A stretch of DNA of 64,000 nt, taken from assembly GCA_963848495.1 (NCBI GenBank), contig CAWKDV010000004.1:682001-746000 (forward strand). Direction: 5' to 3'. The notes under the pieces are model-generated. The model worked only from the letters and a program-made list of their open reading frames with translations, was not told the DNA's origin and searched no databases. Shown in pieces: positions 35,446-42,839 of the stretch. The DNA is from JAICJR01 sp963848495. GTDB lineage: Bacteria > Actinomycetota > Thermoleophilia > Solirubrobacterales > Thermoleophilaceae. Each line of letters begins with the position of its first letter. The stretch's first letter is position 1. The position numbers were made by a program, and so were the translations under genes.

Positions 35446-36018
35446 ATGCATCAGACCCCATTCATCCGCCGTCTCGCGGTCGCCCTCGTGGGCGCGGCGT
35501 TGGCGGCCGGCGCCACCGCAGGCATATCGCTCGCGGGCAACGGCTCGTCGCACCAGCCCACCGCCGCGACCGGGCCCACCGGCCCCGTCTCGGTGCTCGT
35601 CACGCTCGGCACCCGCGGCGACGACAACCTCACCGGCAGCGCCGGCGCCGACGTCATCTACGGGCTCGCCGGCGACGACACGATCGACGGCGGTGACGGC
35701 AACGACCTGCTCTACGGCGGTCCGGGCAAGGACAGCGTGAGCGGCGGCGCGGGCAACGACCGCATCCACGGCGGGCCGGGCGAGGACACGCTCTCGGGCG
35801 GCGACGACAACGACGTCGTCTTCGCCCGCGACGGCAGCGCCGACCAGATCAGCTGCGGCGCCGGCGACGACCGCGTCTACGCCGACATGAAGGACCAGGT
35901 GGCGAGCGACTGCGAACACGTACTGCGCGCTCCGGCAGGGGCGCGAGCCCGCCACCACCGCAGGGTCGTCCGGCGTCACCTGCGCCGTCATCACCGCCGC
36001 CACGCGCTGCACGGCTAG
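35446..36018 (+). CDS. secreted RTX calcium-binding repeat protein
   Basis: 190 residues, ATG 35446, RBS GGAGG. Signal peptide (LAVALVGAALAAGATAGISL). Residues ~60-155 carry five to six RTX nonapeptides of the form GGxGNDxLx (DDTIDGGDGNDLLYGG, GKDSVSGGAGNDRIHGG, GEDTLSGGDDNDVV), which fold as a calcium-stabilised beta-roll. No catalytic domain, and the C-terminus is rich in Arg/His (RHHRRVVRRHLRRHHRRH). Two Cys near the end may pair. A short surface or cell-wall calcium-binding protein, possibly under the upstream sigma fusion. Confidence 0.85.
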   Translation: MHQTPFIRRLAVALVGAALAAGATAGISLAGNGSSHQPTAATGPTGPVSVLVTLGTRGDDNLTGSAGADVIYGLAGDDTIDGGDGNDLLYGGPGKDSVSGGAGNDRIHGGPGEDTLSGGDDNDVVFARDGSADQISCGAGDDRVYADMKDQVASDCEHVLRAPAGARARHHRRVVRRHLRRHHRRHALHG

Positions 36019-36032
36019 AGCCTCCTGGGAGG

Positions 36033-36074
36033 GGAAGCAAGAAGGGCTCCGCTGCGGCGGGGCCCTTTGCTTTC
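36033..36074 (+). terminator. terminator after the RTX gene
   Basis: An imperfect hairpin, GAAGCAAGAAGGGCTCCGC against GCGGGGCCCTTTGCTTTC, loop TGCG, 15 bases after the RTX stop and ending in a T-rich stretch. Confidence 0.65.
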
Positions 36075-36095
36075 TGCGATCCGCGATCTGCGATC
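36075..36095 (+). repeat. heptamer tandem repeat (TGCGATC x3)
   Basis: TGCGATC, CGCGATC, TGCGATC in tandem, directly after the terminator and before the GntR promoter region. Same period as the arrays at 15548, 16342 and 46424. Confidence 0.75.
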
Positions 36096-36146
36096 TTGGC
36101 GCGCCGGGCCGCCGGCGCGGCGGTTGCCAAGGCGCCACTGCACGCT

Positions 36147-36159
36147 AGTATACAAGTAT
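36147..36159. promoter_or_regulatory. candidate GntR operator at the regulator start
   Basis: TAGTATACAAGTA surrounds a GTATAC palindromic core and touches the ATG of the GntR gene. FadR-subfamily sites often have a TTGTATAC-like core, so autoregulation is plausible. Inferred. Confidence 0.35.
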
Positions 36160-36856
36160 GCGCGGGCAGGTGATCTCGATTGCAGAGCGGCGCAGCGGGG
36201 TTCCTGCACGGACACAGGTGTACGCGAGTCTGCGCGACGCGATCATCCGCGCGGAGCTCGCCCCGGGCCGCCAGCTCTCGGAGAACGAGATCGCGGCCTG
36301 GCTCGGCGTGAGCCGCACACCGATCCGCGAGGCGCTCGTGCGCCTGCGCGACGAGCGGCTCGTGGCCATCGTCCCCCAGCTTGGCACGTTCGTCTCGCGC
36401 ATCAGCCCCCAGGCGGTATCCGACGCCCAGTTCATCCGCGAGGCGCTCGAGGTCGCGGCCATCCGTGAGGCGGCGACGGTCGCCTCCGAGGACGACGTCG
36501 CGGCGCTCGAGGAGAACCTGCGGGCGCAGGAGCGTGCAGACGAACGGGCGGACTTCGATGCCTTCTACGTCCTTGACGATGAGTTCCATCGCATGCTCTG
36601 CGACCTCAGCGGACACGCCACCGTCTGGTCCGTCAGCCAGCGCGCGAAGGGCCACCTGAACCGCATCCGGCGGCTCAGCCTGCCGATGCCGAGCTACCTC
36701 GGCGAGATGATCGCCGAGCATCGCGGCGTCGTCGCCGCGGTGGCCGAGCACGACACGGACGAGGCCGAGGCGCGCCTTCGCCACCACCTGCGGATGGTGC
36801 TGCGCGAGGTGCCGCAGATCCGCGCCCAGCACCCCGACTACTTCGAGGAGCCCTGA
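36158..36856 (+). CDS. GntR family (FadR-type) transcriptional regulator
   Basis: 232 residues, ATG 36158. N-terminal winged helix: TQVYASLRDAIIRAELAPGR, QLSENEIAAWLGVSRTPIRE, ALVRLRDERLVAIVPQLGTF. C-terminal FCD ligand domain with the metal/ligand residues in DDEFHRMLCDLSGH, AEHRGVVAAVAEHD and LRHHLRMV. FCD regulators sense organic acids and usually repress their own catabolic operon. The stop overlaps the E1-alpha start (TGATG), so it heads this operon. Confidence 0.93.
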   Translation: MRGQVISIAERRSGVPARTQVYASLRDAIIRAELAPGRQLSENEIAAWLGVSRTPIREALVRLRDERLVAIVPQLGTFVSRISPQAVSDAQFIREALEVAAIREAATVASEDDVAALEENLRAQERADERADFDAFYVLDDEFHRMLCDLSGHATVWSVSQRAKGHLNRIRRLSLPMPSYLGEMIAEHRGVVAAVAEHDTDEAEARLRHHLRMVLREVPQIRAQHPDYFEEP

Positions 36857-37911
36857 TGGCGATCGCCCTGCCGCCCGCGCAGCGGATGACCGCCGAGCGC
36901 TACGGGCTGATGGCGCTGATCCGCGAGCTCGAGACCGAGTCCGAGCGCCAGTACAAGCTCGCGCGCATCGGTGGCTACTGCCACCTCTCCTCCGGCCAGG
37001 AGGCGATCACGGTCGGCGCCGCGCAGGCGCTCGAGGACGACGATCTGCTTGTCACCGGCTACCGCTGCCACGGTTTCGCGCTCGCGCGCGGCGTGCCGCC
37101 GGAGGCGGTCATGGCCGAGCTGTTTGGCCGCAGCACCGGCTGCGCGCGCGGACGCGGCGGGTCGATGCACCTGCTCGACGCGGAGCGCGGCTTCTACGGC
37201 GGCTGGGGCATCGTCGCCGGCCAGCTCCCAATCGCCACCGGGCTCGCGCTCGCGCTCGTTCGCCAGGGCCGCCCCCAGGCGGTGCTCTGCGAGCTCGGCG
37301 ACGGGGCCGTGAACATGGGCGCCTGGCACGAGGCGCTGAACCTCGCCGCGCTCTGGCGGCTGCCGGTCGTCTTCCTCGTGATCAACAACGAGTACGGCAT
37401 GGGCACGAGCGTGGAACGCGCCTCGGCCGAGCCCGAGCTCTGGCGGCGAGCCGACGCGTTCCGCATGCACGGCGAGCGCATCGACGGCGACGACCTCGAG
37501 GCGAGCTTCGAGGCCTGCGACCGCCTCCTGCGCCGCGCCCGCGAGGAGCGCGAGCCGGCGCTGATCGAGGCCGTGACCTACCGCTACCGCGGCCACTCCG
37601 TTGCCGACGCGGGCACCGCCTACCGGACGAAGGAGGAGGTCACCGCGCGGCAGTCGCGCGATCCCCTCGTACGCACGCGTCAGCTCCTGCTCGACGCCGG
37701 CGTGGCCGAGGCCGAGCTCGTGGCGCTGGAGCGCGAGGCGGTGGAGCGAGTACAGGACGCGGTGGAGTTCGCCCTGGCATCGCCCGAGCCGCCGGTCGAG
37801 CTGCTCGCGGCCGGGATGTACGCACCGGGCAGCGGCGAGCAGTTCGAGCGCATGCGCCCGGGCAGCCCGCTCGGCGAGCAATCGCTCGTGTTCGACGGAG
37901 GGCTCGACTGA
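36856..37911 (+). CDS. 2-oxoacid dehydrogenase E1 component, alpha subunit (first copy)
   Basis: 351 residues, ATG 36856 within TGATG. TPP-dependent E1-alpha of the PDH/acetoin/branched-chain type: YCHLSSGQEAITVGAAQALE, GYRCHGFALARGVPP, CARGRGGSMHLLDAERGFYG, and the TPP motif LCELGDGAVNMGAWHEALN to INNEYGMGTSVERAS. Later ALIEAVTYRYRGHSVADAG. Forms an alpha2beta2 enzyme with the next gene. E2 and E3 subunits are not encoded nearby, so it must borrow them or act differently. Confidence 0.92.
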   Translation: MAIALPPAQRMTAERYGLMALIRELETESERQYKLARIGGYCHLSSGQEAITVGAAQALEDDDLLVTGYRCHGFALARGVPPEAVMAELFGRSTGCARGRGGSMHLLDAERGFYGGWGIVAGQLPIATGLALALVRQGRPQAVLCELGDGAVNMGAWHEALNLAALWRLPVVFLVINNEYGMGTSVERASAEPELWRRADAFRMHGERIDGDDLEASFEACDRLLRRAREEREPALIEAVTYRYRGHSVADAGTAYRTKEEVTARQSRDPLVRTRQLLLDAGVAEAELVALEREAVERVQDAVEFALASPEPPVELLAAGMYAPGSGEQFERMRPGSPLGEQSLVFDGGLD

Positions 37912-38933
37912 TGACCGCCACCGCACCTTCCGATCTCGGCCTGCAGGTCATGAGCTACCGCGAGGCGCTGCGACTCGCGCTGCGCGAGGAGCTCGAGCGC
38001 GACCCGCGCGTCTTCGTCATGGGCGAGGAGGTGGGTGTCTTCGATGGCGCCTACAAGGTCACCGCCGGCCTGCTCGAGGAGTTCGGCGCGGACCGCATCC
38101 GCGACACCCCGATCAGCGAAGAGGGCTTCGTTGGCGCCGGGGTCGGCGCGGCGATGCTGGGCGAGCGGCCGGTCGTCGAGATCATGACGATCAACTTTCT
38201 GCTGGTGGCCATCGACCAGGTGGTGAACCACGCCGCCAAGATCGGGGCAATGTTCGGCGGCCAGGTGCGCTGCCCTCTCGTGATCCGCACGCCCAACGGA
38301 GCCGGCAACCAGCTCACCGCACAGCACTCGCAGTCGTTCGACCAGTACTTCGCGCACGTGCCCGGTCTCAAGGTCGTGGCGCCGTCCAACGCCGCCGACG
38401 CCCGCGGGCTGCTCAAGTCGGCGATCCGCGACGACGACCCGGTCGTCTTCATCGAGAACCTGCGCCTCTACATGGACAAGGGGCCGGTGCCGCTCGACTC
38501 CGAGCCGCTCACGCCGATCGGCCGCGCACGGGTGGCGCGCTCGGGCGGCGACCTCACGATCGTCGCCCACTCCTACGCCACCGTGCGGGCGCTCCACGCC
38601 GCCGACCGGCTCGCCCAGTCCCACGGCGTCGACGTCGAGGTGGTGGACCTGCGCTCGCTGCGGCCGCTCGACATGGAGACGGTCGCCGCCTCGGTGGCGA
38701 AGACAAACCGCGCGCTCTGCATCGAGGAGGGCTGGCCGACCTACGGCGTGAGCGCCGAGCTGGCCGCCCGTATCCAGCACGCCTGTTTCGACGACCTCGA
38801 CGGCCCGGTGGAGCGCCTCGGCATGGCCGAGGTTCCCCTCCCCTATGCGAAGCCGCTCGAGACCGCCGCGCTCCCCAACGACGAGCGCGTCGAGCACGCC
38901 ATCCTCGGTCTGCTGGGGCTGGCGCGGCGATGA
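37911..38933 (+). CDS. 2-oxoacid dehydrogenase E1 component, beta subunit (first copy)
   Basis: 340 residues, ATG 37911 overlapping the alpha stop (TGATG). Transketolase-like pyrimidine-binding and C-terminal domains: MSYREALRLALREELERDPR, VFVMGEEVGVFDGAYKVTAG, RIRDTPISEEGFVGAGVGAA, VVEIMTINFLLVAIDQVVNH, and VEVVDLRSLRPLDMETV. Partner of the preceding subunit in oxidative decarboxylation of a 2-oxoacid (pyruvate, acetoin-like or branched). It ends with an ATGA overlap into a 60-codon frame rather than an E2 gene. Confidence 0.93.
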   Translation: MTATAPSDLGLQVMSYREALRLALREELERDPRVFVMGEEVGVFDGAYKVTAGLLEEFGADRIRDTPISEEGFVGAGVGAAMLGERPVVEIMTINFLLVAIDQVVNHAAKIGAMFGGQVRCPLVIRTPNGAGNQLTAQHSQSFDQYFAHVPGLKVVAPSNAADARGLLKSAIRDDDPVVFIENLRLYMDKGPVPLDSEPLTPIGRARVARSGGDLTIVAHSYATVRALHAADRLAQSHGVDVEVVDLRSLRPLDMETVAASVAKTNRALCIEEGWPTYGVSAELAARIQHACFDDLDGPVERLGMAEVPLPYAKPLETAALPNDERVEHAILGLLGLARR

Positions 38934-39112
38934 GCTTCAAGACGTCGCGCGACGCACTGGTCGCCCGGATTCTCTCCCCGGACGATCGGCTGCGGCGAGC
39001 GGCAACCCGGCGCACCGCGTGGCATGGACCCGCCGCGCGCGGCGAGGACGAGTCTCCCTCTCCCCCACACCGCTCGTCCTCGCCCCTGCGCCGGGGCCTG
39101 GCTGCGCAGTAG
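38930..39112 (+). CDS. 60-residue unidentified protein coupled to E1-beta
   Basis: ATG 38930 overlaps the E1-beta TGA (ATGA), the coupling used throughout this operon, and the frame runs 60 residues (MSFKTSRDALVARILSPDDR, then an Arg/Pro/Ser-rich end). No known domain and no membrane helix. It sits where an E2 gene would be expected but has no lipoyl motif. It may be a real small protein, or the stub of a deleted gene. Confidence 0.35.
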   Translation: MSFKTSRDALVARILSPDDRLRRAATRRTAWHGPAARGEDESPSPPHRSSSPLRRGLAAQ

Positions 39113-39156
39113 GCGCCTCAGGTTGCGTCCGACCTCCGGTTGACGGTCGCGCTCGA

Positions 39157-39699
39157 TCATGGGTGCGCCGCGAAGACGTGTGCGACGGCTCCGCGGCTGA
39201 AGGCGGTGGTGCTCACGGGCTCGATGGTCAGCGGCGTGGTGAAGAGCCGCTCGCCCGCGCCCAGGATGACCGGGTGGATGACGAGGCGGTACTCGTCGAT
39301 CAGGCCGGTCTGGACCAGCGAGCGGGCGAACCGCACACCGCCCTGGGCGAGCAGGTACCCGTCGGGGCGCTCCTGCTTGAGGCGTGTGACGGCCGCGGCC
39401 AGGTCGCCGCGGGCGATGGTCGCCGGGCCCCAGTCGGCGGACGCGAGCGAGTCTGAGAACACGACCTTTGGGATCTCGTTCATCGGCTGGGCGAACGGCC
39501 CTGCGGCGCCCGGCCAGAAACTGGCCCAGCTCTTGTAGGTCGCCGCACCGATGAGGTGCGTCCCGGCGTTGCTCACGGTCTCGAGCGTCCAGCGCGCGCC
39601 GTCATCGGAGCGCCCGACAGCGGCCCAGTCGCTGCTTCCGTCGGCTGGGGCGACGTAGCCGTCGAGCGAGACGGACATCTTCAGAACGAGTGAGGCCAT
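39157..39699 (-). CDS. dihydrofolate reductase-like (RibD C-terminal) protein
   Basis: 180 residues from ATG 39699 (AAGGAAGC upstream). RibD_C/YwjB-like fold: ASLVLKMSVSLDGYVAPADG, GTHLIGAATYKSWASFWPG, PKVVFSDSLASADWGPATI, LLAQGGVRFARSLVQTGLID and LVIHPVILGAGERLF. An NADPH-binding reductase fold common in actinobacteria; substrate unknown. It faces the methyltransferase gene divergently. Confidence 0.9.
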   Translation of the reverse strand: MASLVLKMSVSLDGYVAPADGSSDWAAVGRSDDGARWTLETVSNAGTHLIGAATYKSWASFWPGAAGPFAQPMNEIPKVVFSDSLASADWGPATIARGDLAAAVTRLKQERPDGYLLAQGGVRFARSLVQTGLIDEYRLVIHPVILGAGERLFTTPLTIEPVSTTAFSRGAVAHVFAAHP

Positions 39700-39820
39700 G
39701 GGCTGCTTCCTTTCCGGGATGGATGACATGCCGCTATGGACTCAACCGATTTCGGAAACTCATCGGTGGCGAGCGCGGGACGTTCGCAAGGAGTTCGCGA
39801 CAAGCCGGTACGCTCGGCGC

Positions 39821-40573
39821 GTGCTCAAGTTCGACGCCGACGTGACCAGCCGCCTGGAGGGGGTCTACACGACGGCCGAGATGCTTCGGCGGCGGCGGCT
39901 CGTCAGGGAGGCGCTTGCGGCGAGGCCCGGTGAGCGGATTCTTGACGTGGGCTGCGGTCCGGGCTTCTACACGAAGGAGCTGCTCGACGAGGTCGGCGAG
40001 GGCGGCCACGTGACCGCGATCGACGCGAGCCCGGACATGCTCGCCGCGGCCAGGAAGCGCACCGAGGGCCACGCGAACGTCGACTTCCACCAGGGCGACG
40101 CCACGAAGCTGCCGGTCGCGGACGAGCGGTTCGACGGCGCGGTTTGCGTGCAGGTGCTCGAGTACGTGCCGGACGCGACGGCGGCGCTCGCCGAGATCCG
40201 GCGCGCGCTCACGCCGGGCGGGCGCGCGGTGGTGTGGGACATCGACTGGTCGACGCTCTCCTGGCACACGAGCGACGAGGCGCGGATGCGGCGCGCGCTC
40301 GACGCCTGGGACACGCACCTCACGCACCCGGCCCTGCCGCGCACGCTGGCCGCGCGGTTCCGCGAGGCCGGCTTCGAGAGCGTGACGGTGAAGGGGCACG
40401 CTTTCACCACCACCGACCTGTCGACCGACGCCTTCGGCGGCGCGATCTTCCCGATGATCGCCCAGTACGCGAACGACGATGCCTGGGCGGACGAGCAGCG
40501 TCAGCTCGCCGAGCGCGGCGAGTTCTTCTTCAGCGTCACGCAGTTCTGCTTCACTGGCAGGAAGCCGACATGA
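39821..40573 (+). CDS. SAM-dependent methyltransferase (class I)
   Basis: 250 residues from GTG 39821, placed by the family N-terminus (LKFDADVTSRLEGVYTTAEM); the frame is open back to 39698. SAM-binding motif I ILDVGCGPGFYTKELLDE, acidic VTAIDASPDML, VDFHQGDATKLPV and FDGAVCVQVLEYV. Methyl acceptor unknown. Its TGA overlaps the ATG of the amidinohydrolase, so the two and the next hydrolase form a coupled three-gene set. Confidence 0.85.
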   Translation: MLKFDADVTSRLEGVYTTAEMLRRRRLVREALAARPGERILDVGCGPGFYTKELLDEVGEGGHVTAIDASPDMLAAARKRTEGHANVDFHQGDATKLPVADERFDGAVCVQVLEYVPDATAALAEIRRALTPGGRAVVWDIDWSTLSWHTSDEARMRRALDAWDTHLTHPALPRTLAARFREAGFESVTVKGHAFTTTDLSTDAFGGAIFPMIAQYANDDAWADEQRQLAERGEFFFSVTQFCFTGRKPT

Positions 40574-41568
40574 GCCAGATCGACCAAGAGGGGCGCGCGC
40601 CCGCTCAGGCGCATCAGGCGGCGATGGAGAGCGCCGCCGAGCCGCCGTTCCGCGAGGAGCTCGAGCAGGTCTGGGGCGAGCGCTGGGGCGCGGTGGACGA
40701 GGTCGGCCGGCTCCGCCGCGTGCTGGTGCGGCAGCCGGGCGATGAGCTGCTGGCCGTGCGCGAGGATGCCTGGGACGAGCGCCTCGGTGCGCTCGTCGAC
40801 CCCGAGGGCCGCTGGTACTGGACCGACCGCAACCCGCCCGACATGGACAAGGTGCGCGAGCAGCACCAGGGCCTTGTCGACGCGCTGCTCGACGAGGGCG
40901 TGGTGGTGGACGTGGCCGAGCCGCTCGGCGGCGGCTTCGTGAAGGCGATCTACGCGCGCGACCCCTCGATAACTGTGCCGGGCGGTGCGATCGTCGGCCG
41001 CATGGCCGTGCGCATGCGCCGCGGCGAGGAGCCGTACACGACGCGGACGCTGGCCGGCCTGGGCATGCCGATCCTCGGCACGATCACGGGCACCGGCACG
41101 CTTGAGGGCGGCTCGTTCTGCAAGCTGCGGCCGGGCGTGGCGGCGCTGGGCACCAGCATCCGCGTGAACCACGAGGCGGCGCGCCAGCTCGAGGCGCTGC
41201 TCGCCCTGCAGGGCGTCGAGCTGATCGTCGTGCCGATCGCGGGCTACAGCATCCACATCGACCTGCACTTCGCCATGGTCGACGTCGACCGCGCCCTGGT
41301 GGACCCGACCGGCCTCCCCTACGACTTCCTCGTGCAGCTCCGGGAGCTCGGCATCGAGACGATCGAGGCGGCGCCGGAGGAGGAGTGGGGCCTCAACCTG
41401 CTCTGCCTCAAGCCGGGCCGCGTGCTGATGGCCGAGGGCAGCCCGCGCAGCGCCGACATCCTCAGCCGCGCCGGCGTGGACGTGCTGACGATCCCCTACG
41501 ACGAGATCCAGAAGAACGGCGGCGGGGTGCACTGCTCCACGATCGAACTGGTGCGCGACCCGGCGTGA
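40570..41568 (+). CDS. amidinohydrolase/amidinotransferase-fold enzyme (DDAH/arginine deiminase-like)
   Basis: 332 residues, ATG 40570. Guanidino-group-modifying fold: GRLRRVLVRQPGDELLAVRE, GGGFVKAIYARDPSITVPGG, GTGTLEGGSFCKLRPGVAAL, catalytic His in GYSIHIDLHFAMVDVDRAL, and catalytic Cys in NGGGVHCSTIELVRDP near the C-terminus. Family members hydrolyse arginine, dimethylarginine or guanidino acids to the ureido product, or transfer the amidino group. Overlaps both neighbours by four bases. The next gene encodes a carbamoyl-type hydrolase that could act on a ureido product. Confidence 0.85.
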   Translation: MSQIDQEGRAPAQAHQAAMESAAEPPFREELEQVWGERWGAVDEVGRLRRVLVRQPGDELLAVREDAWDERLGALVDPEGRWYWTDRNPPDMDKVREQHQGLVDALLDEGVVVDVAEPLGGGFVKAIYARDPSITVPGGAIVGRMAVRMRRGEEPYTTRTLAGLGMPILGTITGTGTLEGGSFCKLRPGVAALGTSIRVNHEAARQLEALLALQGVELIVVPIAGYSIHIDLHFAMVDVDRALVDPTGLPYDFLVQLRELGIETIEAAPEEEWGLNLLCLKPGRVLMAEGSPRSADILSRAGVDVLTIPYDEIQKNGGGVHCSTIELVRDPA

Positions 41569-42764
41569 GCGGCTCGGCCGTGCAGGGCGAGCGGCTCTGG
41601 CGCGACCTGATGGCGATGGCGGAGGTGGGCGCGACGCCCGCGGGCGGCTGCCGCCGGCTGGCGCTCACCGACGAGGACAAGGCAGGCCGCGAGCTGTTCT
41701 CCGGCTGGTGCCGCGACGCCGGCCTCGAACTGCGCAGCGACCGCGCCGGCAACCTGTTCGCCCGCCGCCCCGGCACCGACCCGTCGCGGCCGGCGGTGAT
41801 GAGCGGAAGCCACCTCGACACCCAGCCCGACGGCGGCCGCTTCGACGGCGTCTTCGGCGTGCTGGCCGCGCTCGAGGCGGTGCGCGCACTGAACGACGCG
41901 CCCGTGGAGACCGCGGCGCCGATCGACATCGTCGACTGGACCAACGAGGAGGGCGGCCGCTTCCCGCGCTTCTGCACCGGCTCGGCCAACTACGCGAGTG
42001 TGCTCTCGCTGGAGGAGACCCGGAAGCTCGAGGCCTTCGACGGCCCGCTCTACGGTGACGAGCTCGATCGGCTCGGCCTCGCCGGAGACGAGGAGCCCGG
42101 CACGACGCCGGCCGCCGCCTACCTCGAGCTCCACATCGAACAGGGGCCGAAGCTCGAGCGGGCCGGCGTGCCGCTCGGGGTGGTTCAGGGGATTCGCGGC
42201 ATCAGGCAGCTGCCGATTGAGGTGGCCGGCCGCGAGGCGCACTCGGGCAGCCCGATGGAGGGGCGGCAGGATGCGCTCCGCGTCGCCGCCCGTGCGGTCG
42301 AGCGGCTGGCCGAGCTTGCCGAGAGCGACCCCAGCGAGCCGAGCATCACGGTGGGCCGCTTCGAGGTCGAGCCCAATGCGCCGTCGGTGGTGCCCGGCCG
42401 CGTGCGGATGGTCGCGGACGTGCGCGGTGGCGGGCTCGAGGACCCGGCGGGGCTGGTCGAAAGAGCCAGGACCGCGATCGCGGGCGAGGGCGTCACGATC
42501 GGCGACCCCTTCTTCGAGTACGGCCCGGTGCACTTCGACGAGCGTCTGGTCGGCCTGCTCAGAGAGCTCGCCCCCACGTCGATCGACATGGTCAGCCCTG
42601 CCGGCCACGACGCCGGTTGGGTCGCGCGGAAGGTGCCCACGGCCATGCTGTTCGTGCCCTGCCGCGACGGCCTGAGCCACCACCCGGACGAGTGGGCCGA
42701 GCCCGAGCACCTCGAGCTGGCCACGCGCGTGCTGGCCGACGCGCTGACGCAGCTCGCGCGCTAG
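41565..42764 (+). CDS. M20 family N-carbamoyl-L-amino-acid hydrolase/allantoate amidohydrolase-like
   Basis: 399 residues, GTG 41565 overlapping the previous TGA. Binuclear metal site of the HyuC/AllC group: VMSGSHLDTQPDGGRFDGVF (His, Asp), DWTNEEGGRFPRF (Glu-Glu), LELHIEQGPKLERAG (His) and SPAGHDAGWVARKVPTAML (His). The dimerisation and substrate lid is GREAHSGSPMEGRQDAL. Expected to split N-carbamoyl amino acids or allantoate-like ureides to amine, CO2 and ammonia. Position after an amidinohydrolase suggests sequential removal of a guanidino group. Confidence 0.9.
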   Translation: MSGSAVQGERLWRDLMAMAEVGATPAGGCRRLALTDEDKAGRELFSGWCRDAGLELRSDRAGNLFARRPGTDPSRPAVMSGSHLDTQPDGGRFDGVFGVLAALEAVRALNDAPVETAAPIDIVDWTNEEGGRFPRFCTGSANYASVLSLEETRKLEAFDGPLYGDELDRLGLAGDEEPGTTPAAAYLELHIEQGPKLERAGVPLGVVQGIRGIRQLPIEVAGREAHSGSPMEGRQDALRVAARAVERLAELAESDPSEPSITVGRFEVEPNAPSVVPGRVRMVADVRGGGLEDPAGLVERARTAIAGEGVTIGDPFFEYGPVHFDERLVGLLRELAPTSIDMVSPAGHDAGWVARKVPTAMLFVPCRDGLSHHPDEWAEPEHLELATRVLADALTQLAR

Positions 42765-42839
42765 TGGCCTGAGTCGGTAATTCGGCTTCAGCTTCCCGAG
42801 GCGCCGGGAAGGTGCGGCGAATTAGCGACTCAGGCCACT
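42763..42839. terminator. large bidirectional hairpin between converging genes
   Basis: 22-base arms 42763-42784 and 42818-42839 pair with a single mismatch. An inner 7-bp hairpin (CTTCCCG/CGGGAAG, 42792-42811) sits in the loop, making a two-tier stem. It starts at the hydrolase TAG and ends at the monooxygenase TAA. No T-tract, but position and strength fit transcription arrest on both strands. Confidence 0.75.
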
